From Lachnospiraceae bacterium (GTDB lineage Bacteria; Bacillota; Clostridia; Lachnospirales; Lachnospiraceae): a stretch of 51,877 nt of DNA. Below, one piece after another: positions 18,383 through 27,195 of the stretch. How positions within the stretch are numbered: position 1 is the stretch's first letter; each line of letters starts with the position of its first letter. The stretch lies in contig JALELK010000006.1 of assembly GCA_022768745.1 (NCBI GenBank), positions 1 through 51,877 on the forward strand, in the 5' to 3' direction. A program made the position numbers and the translations under genes. The notes beneath the pieces are model-generated. The model searched no databases. It was given only the letters and a program-made list of their open reading frames with translations, and was not told the origin of the DNA.

Positions 18383-19663
18383 CTATGCATAAATGTATTT
18401 TTGCTCGAAGTCTTCAATCTGAAGAGGCTTGTCATACAAATATCCCTGTATCACTTCACAACCACAGGAGACAATCTTTTGTTTCTCCGCTTCCGTCTCC
18501 ACACCCTCACAAAGCACCTCGAATTTAATCTCTTTAAATGTATTAACCAAATTGGAAAGTATGGTCATCCCCATCTGATTTTGAATGGAGTGTAACACAA
18601 ACCCACGGTCAAATTTTATAACATTAGCCGGAACCTGTCCCAACACGTAAAGGGAATTATAACCGGAGCCAAAATCATCAAGTGCTATACGATACCCCTT
18701 GTACCGAAGAATATTAAGCTTTGCAATAATGGCATCTAAGTCCTTTGCCAATACTGTCTCCGTCAATTCAAACTCGATGTAACTCTTGTCGATTCCGGAG
18801 GCTTCCACCAACTGATCCAACTCCTCCACAAAGGAATCTTCCATCAAATCCACTCTGGATAAGTTGACAGAAATCGGGAAGAGCTCATGCCCCTCATTTT
18901 TCCATTTCTTTAATAGAGCCACACTTTTTTCCAACACCTGATAGTCCAATCTGGACACAATACCTGCCTGTTCCAAAATAGGCACATACAAGGCCGGAGA
19001 AATAATCTGTCCATCCTCATCACAAAAACGGGATAACGCCTCAGCTCCAATCACCTTTTCTTCTTTTACGGAATACTTTGGCTGCAAATAAACCTGAATT
19101 CCATCGGAATCCATAGCATGTTCAAAATTGGGAATGATACTGGCTTTTTTTACCGACTTCTCACGAAGTTCCTCTGAGTAAAAGCCAATGGTATTGGAAT
19201 AATTATGCCGGATACTGCGGCGGGCAAATCTGGCATTGTCCTGAGCATAAATAAAACTATCTCCCGGCTTCATCATATAGAGACCACATTCCACCATAAC
19301 GCTAGCTCTGTCATACCGCTCATTGACCCGCTCCAAAAAGATTCTGGTCAAATTCTGGTAATACTCCATGATTTCGTCCTTGGAATTATCTCCTGCCTCA
19401 CAAAGGGTCAAAAGATGATCCGCGTAACTCATACTGCCTAAGATACACTTTCTGTTGCTTCGGCAGAAACAATCTACCATCTGATCAATCAACCAGTCTC
19501 CCTTTTGTGTCCCATAGATTTCGTTAAAATATTTTAGATTACGGATATTAAAGCTTGCCAGGAAAGGATGTGACATTTCCCCCACAATCTTAGCACCCAA
19601 CATTTTAAACCGATCCAGAGATGGTAGTTCTTCAGTTTTGTTCTCCAATACTTTTAATAACAT
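18383..19663 (-). CDS. Cyclic-di-GMP phosphodiesterase: degenerate GGDEF domain plus EAL domain
   Basis: A cytosolic 426-residue protein. Residues 30-170 resemble a GGDEF fold, but the GGDEF signature is replaced by SMSYADH, so cyclase activity is not expected. The EAL domain (about 180-426) keeps the catalytic set: E208-A-L in GAEALSRF, N267 in SVNLS, E299 region of FELTET, DDFGSGYNS at 329, K350 and D352 in IKFDR, and EGVETE near 386. It should hydrolyse cyclic di-GMP to pGpG. It lacks membrane or receiver domains. It lies just downstream of sigH but has its own promoter-like sequence. Confidence 0.9.
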   Translation of the reverse strand: MLLKVLENKTEELPSLDRFKMLGAKIVGEMSHPFLASFNIRNLKYFNEIYGTQKGDWLIDQMVDCFCRSNRKCILGSMSYADHLLTLCEAGDNSKDEIMEYYQNLTRIFLERVNERYDRASVMVECGLYMMKPGDSFIYAQDNARFARRSIRHNYSNTIGFYSEELREKSVKKASIIPNFEHAMDSDGIQVYLQPKYSVKEEKVIGAEALSRFCDEDGQIISPALYVPILEQAGIVSRLDYQVLEKSVALLKKWKNEGHELFPISVNLSRVDLMEDSFVEELDQLVEASGIDKSYIEFELTETVLAKDLDAIIAKLNILRYKGYRIALDDFGSGYNSLYVLGQVPANVIKFDRGFVLHSIQNQMGMTILSNLVNTFKEIKFEVLCEGVETEAEKQKIVSCGCEVIQGYLYDKPLQIEDFEQKYIYA

Positions 19664-19690
19664 TGCACAAAATTCTCCAATATAGTCGAT

Positions 19691-19719
19691 ATTCTACCAC
19701 GTTCCGACAAAATAAACAA
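19691..19719 (-). promoter_or_regulatory. Probable promoter of the EAL gene
   Basis: TTGTTT (19719-19714), 17 bases, TAGAAT (19696-19691) on the minus strand, between the sigH stop and the EAL start. Confidence 0.45.
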
Positions 19720-19738
19720 TATTTTTGTCAAAAATACC

Positions 19739-20338
19739 TTAAACAATTAACTGCCTTACTTTTTGTCGAATTCTCTGTATAGCATTGTCGATTTTTTTCT
19801 CACTCTTGTCCATCTTCTGTGCAATCGTATGATAATCCATCCCCTGCATCATATAGAGAAATACCTGAAGTTCCATCTTACTTAGAATTTCTACAATTTT
19901 TTCAAAGGTATCCAGAGTTTTTTCTGAATCAATCAGAATATTTTCCGGATTAAACACCTCATTTGTCAACAGCGACTCTACCACTTCCTGATTGGTGGGC
20001 TCCTCCTGGGCGGAAAATGAAACATAGGAATTTAACGGCTGATTTTTTTGTCTGTCCGCCGACTCCATCGCTTTGATTATTTGTCTGGTGATACAGATTT
20101 CCGCAAATTTCTTAAAGGGAACCTGCTTATTTTCATTATAATCCTGTATTGCCTTAAACAGTCCCACCATCCCCTCCTGAATGACATCCTGTTCTTCACC
20201 GCCTTTGATGAAAAATTTTTTTCCATATTTGGAAACCAGTCCTCGGTATTTATTACAAATATACTCTACTGCTTCAAAATCTCCCGCCCGATACGCGGCA
20301 ACCACTTCCTCATCCGTAAGCAATTGATAGTCTTTCAT
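19739..20338 (-). CDS. sigH: RNA polymerase sigma factor SigH (sporulation/stationary phase)
   Basis: A 199-residue sigma-70 family protein of normal SigH length. Region 2 spans roughly 20-100, with EEQDVIQEGMVGLFKAIQDY (core and -10 binding) and FKKFAEICITRQIIKA. Region 4 covers about 140-199, with LSKMELQVFLYMMQGMDYHTIAQKM reading as the -35 binding helix-turn-helix. The place after rlmB matches the conserved cysE-cysS-mrnC-rlmB-(yacP)-sigH order of Firmicutes, which supports SigH over other sigma types. In Bacillus it drives entry into sporulation. The yacP gene normally between rlmB and sigH is absent; only eight bases separate them. Confidence 0.92.
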   Translation of the reverse strand: MKDYQLLTDEEVVAAYRAGDFEAVEYICNKYRGLVSKYGKKFFIKGGEEQDVIQEGMVGLFKAIQDYNENKQVPFKKFAEICITRQIIKAMESADRQKNQPLNSYVSFSAQEEPTNQEVVESLLTNEVFNPENILIDSEKTLDTFEKIVEILSKMELQVFLYMMQGMDYHTIAQKMDKSEKKIDNAIQRIRQKVRQLIV

Positions 20339-20346
20339 AGGAACCT

Positions 20347-21093
20347 CTACTTTGCTAATAAACGCTGTCTCACGATTTCATAGGTAAGCACACCGGTAGC
20401 CACTGATACATTCAAAGAATCAATATCCCCCTTCATAGGAATAGCTGCCACAAAATCACAATGTTTTTTTACCAGTTCGCTGACACCGCTGCCCTCATTT
20501 CCCATAACTACTCCAATCGGACCTGTCAGATTCAAATCATACATAGACTCTCCGTCCATATCGGCACAGACAAACCACATTCCTTTTTCCTTGAGCATCT
20601 CAATGGTCTTAGAGAGGTTTGTAACCTTCGCCACCGGAGTATAATTCAACGCTCCCGCTGAGGTTTTCGCCACGGTAGCGGTAAGTCCTACCGCCCGATG
20701 TTTTGGAATAACCACTCCATGAGCTCCCGCAAGATTTGCTGTACGGATAATAGCTCCTAAATTATGAGGATCCTCCACCCCATCTAAGAAGATGATAAAC
20801 GGGTCCTCCCCTTTTTTCTCAGCCAGTTCCAAAATATCCTCTACTGTAGCATAAGCATAAGCTGCTCCATAGGCAATAACACCCTGATGCTTACCGGTAT
20901 CCGATATCTGGTCCAGACGTTCCTTGGAAACGTAATGAATAATCACATCTCTCTTTTTTGCTTCCCGCAAAATGGTCTTTACCGGGCCATCCATACATCC
21001 ATCTAAAACAAATAGTTTATCTATGGTTTTTCCGGAGCGAAATGCCTCCAGTACTGAATTTCGTCCCTCAATTGTCAAACTTTGTTCTTCCAC
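20347..21093 (-). CDS. rlmB: 23S rRNA (guanosine-2'-O-)-methyltransferase RlmB
   Basis: A 248-residue SPOUT-class methyltransferase. An N-terminal substrate-binding domain (EGRNSVLEAF near residue 9) precedes the knotted SAM domain with motifs FLDGVEDPHNLGAIIRTA near 103, VVMGNEGSGVS near 192 and the C-terminal IPMKGDIDSLNVSVATGV. RlmB methylates the ribose of G2251 in the peptidyl-transferase region. It starts at a GTG behind AAAGGA, 16 bases after the mrnC stop. Its position inside the cysS-to-sigH cluster supports the rRNA-modifying role over tRNA-specific relatives. Confidence 0.94.
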   Translation of the reverse strand: MEEQSLTIEGRNSVLEAFRSGKTIDKLFVLDGCMDGPVKTILREAKKRDVIIHYVSKERLDQISDTGKHQGVIAYGAAYAYATVEDILELAEKKGEDPFIIFLDGVEDPHNLGAIIRTANLAGAHGVVIPKHRAVGLTATVAKTSAGALNYTPVAKVTNLSKTIEMLKEKGMWFVCADMDGESMYDLNLTGPIGVVMGNEGSGVSELVKKHCDFVAAIPMKGDIDSLNVSVATGVLTYEIVRQRLLAK

Positions 21094-21109
21094 TCTTTTT
21101 CCTTTCTAT

Positions 21110-21544
21110 TTAAGGTTCAAATCCACATTGTTTCATTGCATAGGAAATCAATTCCATCATACGTTCACTCTGCTCCGTGAGATAAAGATACCCCATGAGC
21201 GCTTCAAACCCTGTAGCACTGCGATAGTCCGCCACTGTAGCATTTTTTGCCATAGTATGAGACTTGGCATTGCGCCCCCGGCGATAAACATCCTGTTCCT
21301 GAGGGGTCATAATCTCTGCCAAAGCATCTGCCATAATAGCCTGGGAATGGGCCTTAACAATATGACTGGTTCTCTGGTGCAGTTGATTGGCTGAAGTATT
21401 TCCTTTTCCCACCACCAGCGTCCGAATCACCAAATCAAAAATCCCATCACCGATATACGCCAGTGTCAGCGGTGAATAGGTTCTGATATCCACCGAATCC
21501 ACACCGAAGGTTTCCTTTATCTGTTGGTTTATGCTCTTTTCCAT
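21110..21544 (-). CDS. mrnC: Mini-ribonuclease III
   Basis: The 144-residue protein consists only of an RNase III catalytic domain and lacks the double-stranded-RNA-binding domain, as expected for Mini-III. The segment [17 protein letters not shown] near residue 28 carries the catalytic Asp, and [19 protein letters not shown] near 113 holds the second acidic motif. In Bacillus, Mini-III matures the ends of 23S rRNA. The start overlaps the end of cysS by 16 bases, indicating translational coupling. The same order, cysS-mrnC-rlmB, is conserved in many Firmicutes. Confidence 0.94.
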   Translation of the reverse strand: MEKSINQQIKETFGVDSVDIRTYSPLTLAYIGDGIFDLVIRTLVVGKGNTSANQLHQRTSHIVKAHSQAIMADALAEIMTPQEQDVYRRGRNAKSHTMAKNATVADYRSATGFEALMGYLYLTEQSERMMELISYAMKQCGFEP

Positions 21545-22935
21545 TTTACCCCTTCTCTGGTATCTTCCAGCACAATACCCTTAGCCAGCAACGCGTCGCG
21601 GATTTCATCTGCCTTGGCAAAATTCTTTTCCTTTCTCGCCTGCTGTCTCGCCTGAATCATCTCTTCAATCTCAGCGTCTAAAATCTCTTCTTTCGGAGCC
21701 ACAATAATTCCCAGTACATCGCAGAGCTGCTCCAAAACATCATAGAGTCCTTCTACATACTCCTTAGAGGAATCCTCATTTGTATTCTGGTTAATGTATT
21801 TTACCAATTCAAACACCGCTGAGATTGCATCTGCAGTATTAAAGTCATCCTCCATAGCATCTTTAAATTTCTGAATGAACTTCTCACTCTCCTGGAGTTT
21901 TTCTTTTTCATCCCCGGAAAGTTCCTCTGTCTTTGCATTCTCTTCTAAAAACTTCAAATGAGATGCTGCTGTGAGAATTCTATCCAGTCCATTCTTTGCA
22001 GCCTCCATAAGTTCGGCACTAAAGTTTAATGGGCTGCGATAATGAGCCTGCAACATAAAGAAACGCAAAACCTGAAGGTCATATTTCTCACCAATTTCCC
22101 GAACAGTAAAGAAATTTCCCAATGACTTACTCATCTTTTTATTGTCAATATTTAAGAATCCGTTGTGCATCCAATATCTGGAGAAGGTAACTCCGTTGGC
22201 CGCCTCGCTCTGGGCAATTTCGTTTTCATGATGAGGGAAAATCAAATCCTCTCCGCCGGCATGAATATCAATTTCATCCCCCAAATATCTCTTTGACATA
22301 ACAGAACATTCAATGTGCCAACCCGGACGTCCCTGACACCAAGGTGACTCCCAATAAGGTTCTCCATCCTTCTTTGGCTTCCAGAGAACGAAATCAAAAT
22401 CATCTTCCTTCTCGTCTCCAACCACACCGATACTTCTGTGCCCGGCTTCCAAATCATCTAAATTTTTGTGGGAAAGTTTTCCGTAGGATTCAAACTTTCT
22501 TGTGCGGTAATAAACGGTACCATCTGAAACCACATAGGCATAACCCTTGTCAATCAGAGTGGAAATCATATCAATCATTCCCTGTATCTCCTGAGTTGCC
22601 TGAGGATGTGTGGTAGCTGGCTTCACATTCATATCCGCCATATCCTTTTTGCACTCAGCGATAAAACGCTGAGAAACTTCCTGCGCCGTGCTGTTTTCCT
22701 CAATGGCTTTCTTGATAATTTTGTCATCTACATCCGTAAAATTGGAAACATAGTTCACATCATAGCCCACATACTCCATATATCTTCGCACAGTGTCGAA
22801 CACAATCATAGGACGTGCATTTCCGATATGAATATAATTGTAAACGGTAGGTCCGCAGACATACATGCGAACCTTTCCTTCTTCAATGGGAACAAACTCC
22901 TCTTTTTTTCTGGTCAAAGTGTTGTAAATTTTCAT
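21529..22935 (-). CDS. cysS: Cysteinyl-tRNA synthetase
   Basis: A class I synthetase of 468 residues, the family norm. The HIGH box reads HIGN in [15 protein letters not shown] near residue 35, KMSKS is near 268, and the zinc-binding Cys and His residues appear in [16 protein letters not shown] and [16 protein letters not shown]. It charges tRNA-Cys. It follows cysE by 10 bases and shares the cysteine T-box leader, so cysteine synthesis and charging rise together when uncharged tRNA-Cys accumulates. Confidence 0.96.
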   Translation of the reverse strand: MKIYNTLTRKKEEFVPIEEGKVRMYVCGPTVYNYIHIGNARPMIVFDTVRRYMEYVGYDVNYVSNFTDVDDKIIKKAIEENSTAQEVSQRFIAECKKDMADMNVKPATTHPQATQEIQGMIDMISTLIDKGYAYVVSDGTVYYRTRKFESYGKLSHKNLDDLEAGHRSIGVVGDEKEDDFDFVLWKPKKDGEPYWESPWCQGRPGWHIECSVMSKRYLGDEIDIHAGGEDLIFPHHENEIAQSEAANGVTFSRYWMHNGFLNIDNKKMSKSLGNFFTVREIGEKYDLQVLRFFMLQAHYRSPLNFSAELMEAAKNGLDRILTAASHLKFLEENAKTEELSGDEKEKLQESEKFIQKFKDAMEDDFNTADAISAVFELVKYINQNTNEDSSKEYVEGLYDVLEQLCDVLGIIVAPKEEILDAEIEEMIQARQQARKEKNFAKADEIRDALLAKGIVLEDTREGVKWKRA

Positions 22936-22945
22936 CCTGTTCTCC

Positions 22946-23608
22946 TTACATCTTTTTCTTGATTTCTGCCAATTCCTTTTCTAATTCCAATACCCGGTTC
23001 ACCAGTTCCGAATTTTCCTTTTGTAATACACTGATGTCTTCCTTTACCGGGTCAGGCAAGTGAATCTGGTCCATATCGCTGGCGGGAACTTTTTCATTGT
23101 TCTGTCGCACAATTCTTCCCGGAATCCCTACCACTGTACAGTTCGGGGGAACCTCCTCGATTACCACACTGCCCGCGCCAATCTTTGAATTTTTTCCTAC
23201 AGTGAAGGAGCCGATAACCTTTGCTCCTGCGCTGACCATAACATTATCCTCTAATGTGGGGTGTCTCTTGCCGGTTTCCTTGCCGGTACCACCTAATGTC
23301 ACCCCCTGATAAAGGGTGACATTATCTCCTATAATTGTAGTCTCACCGATAATCACTCCGGTACCATGATCAATAAAAAATCCTTTTCCGATGTTTGCCC
23401 CGGGATGAATCTCGATTCCGGTTCTTCTGGCTGCCCGTTGGGATATCCATCTGGCAAGAAAATAATGTCCTTTCAAATATAATTTGTGTGCCCTGCGATA
23501 ACTGAGCATCACTTTAAAACTGGGGTAGAGCATCACTTCCATCGGACTTTTAATGGATGGGTCTCTCTCTTTAATAATTTGAAATTCTTCTCGATAATGC
23601 TGAAACAT
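22946..23608 (-). CDS. cysE: Serine O-acetyltransferase
   Basis: A 220-residue left-handed beta-helix acetyltransferase that makes O-acetylserine, the carbon skeleton for cysteine. Hexapeptide repeats begin at [21 protein letters not shown] near residue 63 (catalytic His in DHGTG), then [20 protein letters not shown] and [24 protein letters not shown]-terminal coiled-coil tail follows ([21 protein letters not shown]), longer than in some relatives. AAGGAG precedes the start. It is the first gene after the T-box terminator and is followed by cysS. Confidence 0.95.
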   Translation of the reverse strand: MFQHYREEFQIIKERDPSIKSPMEVMLYPSFKVMLSYRRAHKLYLKGHYFLARWISQRAARRTGIEIHPGANIGKGFFIDHGTGVIIGETTIIGDNVTLYQGVTLGGTGKETGKRHPTLEDNVMVSAGAKVIGSFTVGKNSKIGAGSVVIEEVPPNCTVVGIPGRIVRQNNEKVPASDMDQIHLPDPVKEDISVLQKENSELVNRVLELEKELAEIKKKM

Positions 23609-23623
23609 TTTTACTCCTTATAT

Positions 23624-23861
23624 AAAAAAACTTCATCTCTATATATTATAGAGACGAAGTTATCCGCGGTTCCACTCTAATTAAATCAGACAAGCTGATT
23701 TCTCTCAAACACTTAACGCGTGTACACGGGCCAAACTACTTTCTTTCACTCAGCCGACTCCCGGACGCACTTTCAAACAAACTCCCTGAAACCGAATCCC
23801 AGCTAATATCGGTTCTCTCTGACAGGTATCCATCCTACTCTTTCCGTTCACTGTCTTTCAC
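23624..23861 (-). promoter_or_regulatory. T-box leader, cysteine specificity
   Basis: On the minus strand the leader shows a stem I with AGTA and CAGAGAG elements, an apical GCTGGGA, and a specifier loop reading GAAAG-TGC at 23769-23767, a cysteine codon. The T-box core TGGAACCGCGG lies at 23664-23675, followed by a 13-bp terminator hairpin with a long T run (23624-23661). Uncharged tRNA-Cys should pair with codon and T-box and disfavour the terminator, raising cysE-cysS expression. Confidence 0.93.
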
Positions 23862-23867
23862 TTTGCT

Positions 23868-23896
23868 ATTTTATGCAGATTAGATTTATTTGTCAA
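23868..23896 (-). promoter_or_regulatory. Promoter of the T-box cysE-cysS-mrnC-rlmB-sigH unit
   Basis: TTGACA (23896-23891), 17 bases, TAAAAT (23873-23868) on the minus strand, ending just before the first T-box helix. Confidence 0.75.
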
Positions 23897-23904
23897 GAAA
23901 GATT

Positions 23905-24444
23905 CTACTTTCCGCATCCCGGACAGCTTCCGCAATTTCTACCGGAATCTGCCACCATCATACTGGATTCAAAAAAACTTTCCAGAATACAAACTGCCTG
24001 AGATGAAATCCCCTCTTCTCTTCCGGTAAATCCCAAATGCTCCTCCGTGGTAGCCTTGATGTTTACCTGCTCTTTAGAAATTCCAAGGACCTTAGCAACA
24101 TTTTCCTCCATCTGGTCGATATAAGGACGAAGCTTTGGCTTTTGTGCTATCACTGTGGCGTCAATATTTCCTACCACATAACCCTTTTCTGAAATCAATT
24201 CGCTGACTCTTTGCAACAAATCCATAGAGGATGCTCCTTTGTAGGCATCATCTGTATCCGGGAAATGTTTACCAATATCTCCTAAACCGGCCGCACCTAA
24301 TAAAGCATCCATAATAGCGTGTAACAAAACATCCGCATCTGAATGACCTAAAAGTCCTAAGGTGTGGGGTATCTCAACACCACCTAAGATTAACTTTCTT
24401 CCCTCTACCAGCTTATGCACATCATACCCTGAACCAATTCGCAT
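23905..24444 (-). CDS. ispF: 2-C-methyl-D-erythritol 2,4-cyclodiphosphate synthase with cysteine-rich tail
   Basis: This 179-residue enzyme of the non-mevalonate isoprenoid route cyclises CDP-methylerythritol phosphate. It opens with [11 protein letters not shown] (zinc Asp and His), has [26 protein letters not shown] (third metal ligand) near residue 40, and [17 protein letters not shown] near 130. The start is set at 24444; the frame is open upstream only because it runs through two tRNA genes. A GGAGGA ribosome site is somewhat far upstream. Family members normally stop near residue 158. Here about 20 extra residues end in [10 protein letters not shown], with three closely spaced cysteines, which may bind metal. 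Confidence 0.94.
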   Translation of the reverse strand: MRIGSGYDVHKLVEGRKLILGGVEIPHTLGLLGHSDADVLLHAIMDALLGAAGLGDIGKHFPDTDDAYKGASSMDLLQRVSELISEKGYVVGNIDATVIAQKPKLRPYIDQMEENVAKVLGISKEQVNIKATTEEHLGFTGREEGISSQAVCILESFFESSMMVADSGRNCGSCPGCGK

Positions 24445-24472
24445 TGACCTTAACCATCCTCCACAATAAAAT

Positions 24473-24505
24473 GAAAAAATAAAGGCCGAACTTATGTCCG
24501 ACCTT
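24473..24505 (-). terminator. Intrinsic terminator between tRNA-Met and ispF
   Basis: A 10-bp stem (24482-24491 with 24496-24505, loop ATAA in the RNA) is followed by TATTTTTTC on the minus strand, about 30 bases before the ispF start. Confidence 0.82.
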
Positions 24506-24515
24506 GTAAACAAAG

Positions 24516-24589
24516 TAGCGAGAGAGAGACTTGAACTCTCAACCTCCCGGGTATGAACCGGACGCTCTAGCCAGTTGAGCCATCTCGCC
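24516..24589 (-). tRNA. tRNA-Met (CAU), elongator type
   Basis: A 74-base cloverleaf with a 7-bp acceptor (one G-U), D stem GCTC/GAGC, anticodon loop TTCATAC giving CAU, and T loop TTCAAGT. CCA is not encoded. The sequence around the anticodon (GGTTCATACCC) and the paired first position fit elongator tRNA-Met more than initiator or the lysidine tRNA-Ile. Confidence 0.92.
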
Positions 24590-24607
24590 ATATATAAAAA
24601 GTGTAAA

Positions 24608-24680
24608 TGGGACCTACAGGGCTCGAACCTGTGACCCTCTGCTTGTAAGGCAGATGCTCTCCCAGCTGAGCTAAGATCCC
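24608..24680 (-). tRNA. tRNA-Val (UAC)
   Basis: A 73-base cloverleaf: acceptor GGGATCT/AGGTCCC, D stem GCTC/GAGC, anticodon stem TCTGC/GCAGA with loop CTTACAA (anticodon UAC), T stem ACAGG/CCTGT. CCA is not encoded. It is co-transcribed with tRNA-Met, 18 bases apart. Confidence 0.95.
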
Positions 24681-24712
24681 ATTCGATAAGTCGTTTACCG
24701 CGACCGAAGATT

Positions 24713-24741
24713 AATATACTATATTTCAAATCTTTCGTCAA
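24713..24741 (-). promoter_or_regulatory. Promoter of the tRNA-Val/tRNA-Met unit
   Basis: TTGACG (24741-24736), 17 bases, TATATT (24718-24713) on the minus strand, between the metH stop and tRNA-Val. Confidence 0.7.
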
Positions 24742-24766
24742 CACTTTTTTTATTTTTTTGCAAAAA

Positions 24767-27190
24767 TTATCCATCAATCATTTCTGACACCAGTTTCACA
24801 CAATCCGATGCGTCTGATGAGTACCCATCTGCTCCGATTTCCTCTGCAAAACTTTCTGTAATACAGGCACCCCCGATAATGATTTTTGACCGGCAACCTT
24901 TTTGTTTTGCCAAATCCACCACATCTTTCATCCGCATCATTGTGGTGGTCATTAACGCCGATAATCCAATCACCGCCGCATTCTCTTTGATAGCTGTATC
25001 AACAATGTGCTCCGCCGGAACATCTTTTCCCATATCAATCACCCGGTAGCCATAGTTTTTCAGCATCAGAACCACCAGATTCTTTCCGATATCATGGATA
25101 TCCCCCTCCACTGTGGCAAACACAATGGTGGCCTTTGGCTCACTGTCATCATCTCCCACAAGCAAAGGTTCTAAATATTCCATTGCCTCTTTCATAGCAT
25201 TTGCACCGGCGATTAATTGTGGCAGGAAATATTTCTTTTGGTCATAATAATCTCCCACCCGGTTAATCGCAGGAATCAGGTAGGTTTCTATAATGTCTGA
25301 GGGATGCATTCCCTCCTCAATCGCTTTTTGAACACAGAAAACAATACTGGCCTTATCTCCCTTTACCACACACTCGAAAATCGGATGTTCCTTCTTTTCC
25401 TCTGACTGTTCCTTCTTTGACGAACCTGCATCTGCCTTGGTCATCTTCATAGCCGCTGCAGGTACCGCCTCCAGATATCTCTCAGATGCCCCCTCTTTTG
25501 CCAATAACAAATCACTGGCAAAGGCTGTATACATCAACAATTCCTGGGATGGATTTGCGATAGCCATAGTCAGCCCCTTTGAAATGGCAACATTTAAAAA
25601 TGCCGTGTTTACAAAAGTACGTTGCGGCATACCAAAGGAGATGTTAGAAAGTCCGCAAATGGTAGGAAGATTCAATTCATCCTTGCAATAGGATATGGTT
25701 TCAAAGCACTCTAAGGCTGCGGTAGGATTTGCCCCCACTGTGGTGACCAGCACATCCACAATGGCATCTTTGGATGACAGTCCCACTTTTTTTGCTGCCT
25801 CTAAAATCTTTTTAATGTTGTCCTTCTTTTCCTGTAAATCTTTCGGAAGTCCCGCCTGGGAAAGAGGTAGTAAAACAAACATTGCCCCATATTTTTTTGC
25901 AATAGGGAGAAGTTTTTCCATCTTTTCCGGCTCACAGGAAATGGAGTTAATCAGGGCTCGCCCTGGATAAACTCTAAGAGCCGCCTCCATCACATCCACA
26001 TAGCTAGTATCAATACAAAGAGGCAAATCCACTGTGGTAGTCACTTCATAAATGGCCTCCAACATCATTGCCTTTTCATCAATACCGTTGGTTCCCATAT
26101 TGACATCCAAAACAGACGCCCCCGCCTGTTCCTGGGCTGCGGCAAACTCCCGCACCATCTTCATACTTCCGGCTCTCAGTTCCTCCTGAAGGGCCTTTTT
26201 ACCGGTAGGGTTGATTCGCTCTCCCACCACCATAAACTTTCCGTCCACATCCACAGAAACATTCTGACGTTCCGATGTGATTACTGGCATATGTTTCACC
26301 TGAATCGCCGGATTTTTTCTTCCTTTAACTCTCTTAGCCAAAGCCTCTATATGCTTAGGTGTGGTTCCGCAACAACCTCCCACAAAAGAAGCTCCCGCAT
26401 CCAACAGTTTCTCACAGGAAGTAGCAAACTCCTCCGGGGTCATTTTGTATACAGTCTCTCCGTTTTCCAATTCCGGCATCCCGGCATTTGGCTTAACCAA
26501 CATAGGAATATCTGCATAAACAGCCATTTCCTCCACCAGATGAATCATATCTTCCGGTCCAGTGGAACAGTTGATTCCTACCACATCCGCTCCCATATTC
26601 TGTAAAACAATCATAGCGGTGCTGGGCTCTGTACCATACAGAGTTCTCCCATCCTCGTTGTAGGTAAGACTTATCATCACCGGCAAATCGCAGGTCTCCT
26701 TGCAGGCCAAAAGAGCCGCACGACACTCCTGAAGGCTCATCATGGTCTCCACAACAATCAGATCCACGCCTTCCTTTAAAATCGCCTGCAACTGTTCCTT
26801 ATATACATCCACCAAGGTTTCAAACTCTAAATCCCCCACCGGATATAGCTGCTGTCCCGTCATAGTCAAATCCGCTGCCACATACGCCTTTCCCTGGGCC
26901 GCCTCTCTGGAGTACCGCACCATTGCCCGGTTTAATTCCTCTAAGCGGTCCTGGGCACCATACTCCTCCAATTTGATTCGGTTTGCAGTAAATGTAGGGG
27001 CATACAAAATCTGCGTTCCTGCCTGCACATACTCTTTCTGTAAAGATACAATCGCCTCTTTATGATCATAAATCCATGCCTCCGGGCACACCCCCATAGG
27101 CATTCCTTTTGCCATAAGATTGGAGCCGGTTGCTCCATCCAGAATAACCGGTCCCTGCTCAAATAATGTCATCAAATCCTGCTTTGTCAT
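24767..27190 (-). CDS. metH: Cobalamin-dependent methionine synthase lacking the reactivation domain
   Basis: An 807-residue protein with three MetH modules. The homocysteine domain (1-290) carries zinc-binding C208 in INCSTG and C273-C274 in GGCCGTTP. The methyltetrahydrofolate (pterin) domain (about 315-580) starts [12 protein letters not shown]. The cobalamin cap and Rossmann domain (about 620-807) hold D697-x-H699-xx-G702, the lower cobalt ligand. The C-terminal AdoMet/flavodoxin-binding activation domain of E. coli MetH (about 1,227 residues) is missing, as is common in Clostridia, so oxidised cob(II)alamin must be rescued another way. It follows the reductase fusion gene by five bases, so methyl-folate is made and used by neighbours. 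Confidence 0.93.
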   Translation of the reverse strand: MTKQDLMTLFEQGPVILDGATGSNLMAKGMPMGVCPEAWIYDHKEAIVSLQKEYVQAGTQILYAPTFTANRIKLEEYGAQDRLEELNRAMVRYSREAAQGKAYVAADLTMTGQQLYPVGDLEFETLVDVYKEQLQAILKEGVDLIVVETMMSLQECRAALLACKETCDLPVMISLTYNEDGRTLYGTEPSTAMIVLQNMGADVVGINCSTGPEDMIHLVEEMAVYADIPMLVKPNAGMPELENGETVYKMTPEEFATSCEKLLDAGASFVGGCCGTTPKHIEALAKRVKGRKNPAIQVKHMPVITSERQNVSVDVDGKFMVVGERINPTGKKALQEELRAGSMKMVREFAAAQEQAGASVLDVNMGTNGIDEKAMMLEAIYEVTTTVDLPLCIDTSYVDVMEAALRVYPGRALINSISCEPEKMEKLLPIAKKYGAMFVLLPLSQAGLPKDLQEKKDNIKKILEAAKKVGLSSKDAIVDVLVTTVGANPTAALECFETISYCKDELNLPTICGLSNISFGMPQRTFVNTAFLNVAISKGLTMAIANPSQELLMYTAFASDLLLAKEGASERYLEAVPAAAMKMTKADAGSSKKEQSEEKKEHPIFECVVKGDKASIVFCVQKAIEEGMHPSDIIETYLIPAINRVGDYYDQKKYFLPQLIAGANAMKEAMEYLEPLLVGDDDSEPKATIVFATVEGDIHDIGKNLVVLMLKNYGYRVIDMGKDVPAEHIVDTAIKENAAVIGLSALMTTTMMRMKDVVDLAKQKGCRSKIIIGGACITESFAEEIGADGYSSDASDCVKLVSEMIDG

Positions 27191-27195
27191 AATTT

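Noticed and set aside
23624-23861. T-box as a novel element
   Set aside because: It is a standard cysteine-specifier T-box with the canonical core and terminator, so it is described but not new.
24445-24777. An upstream extension of the ispF frame by 111 codons
   Set aside because: It reads through tRNA-Met, tRNA-Val, their promoter and a terminator; the IspF family starts at the RIGSGYDVH segment.
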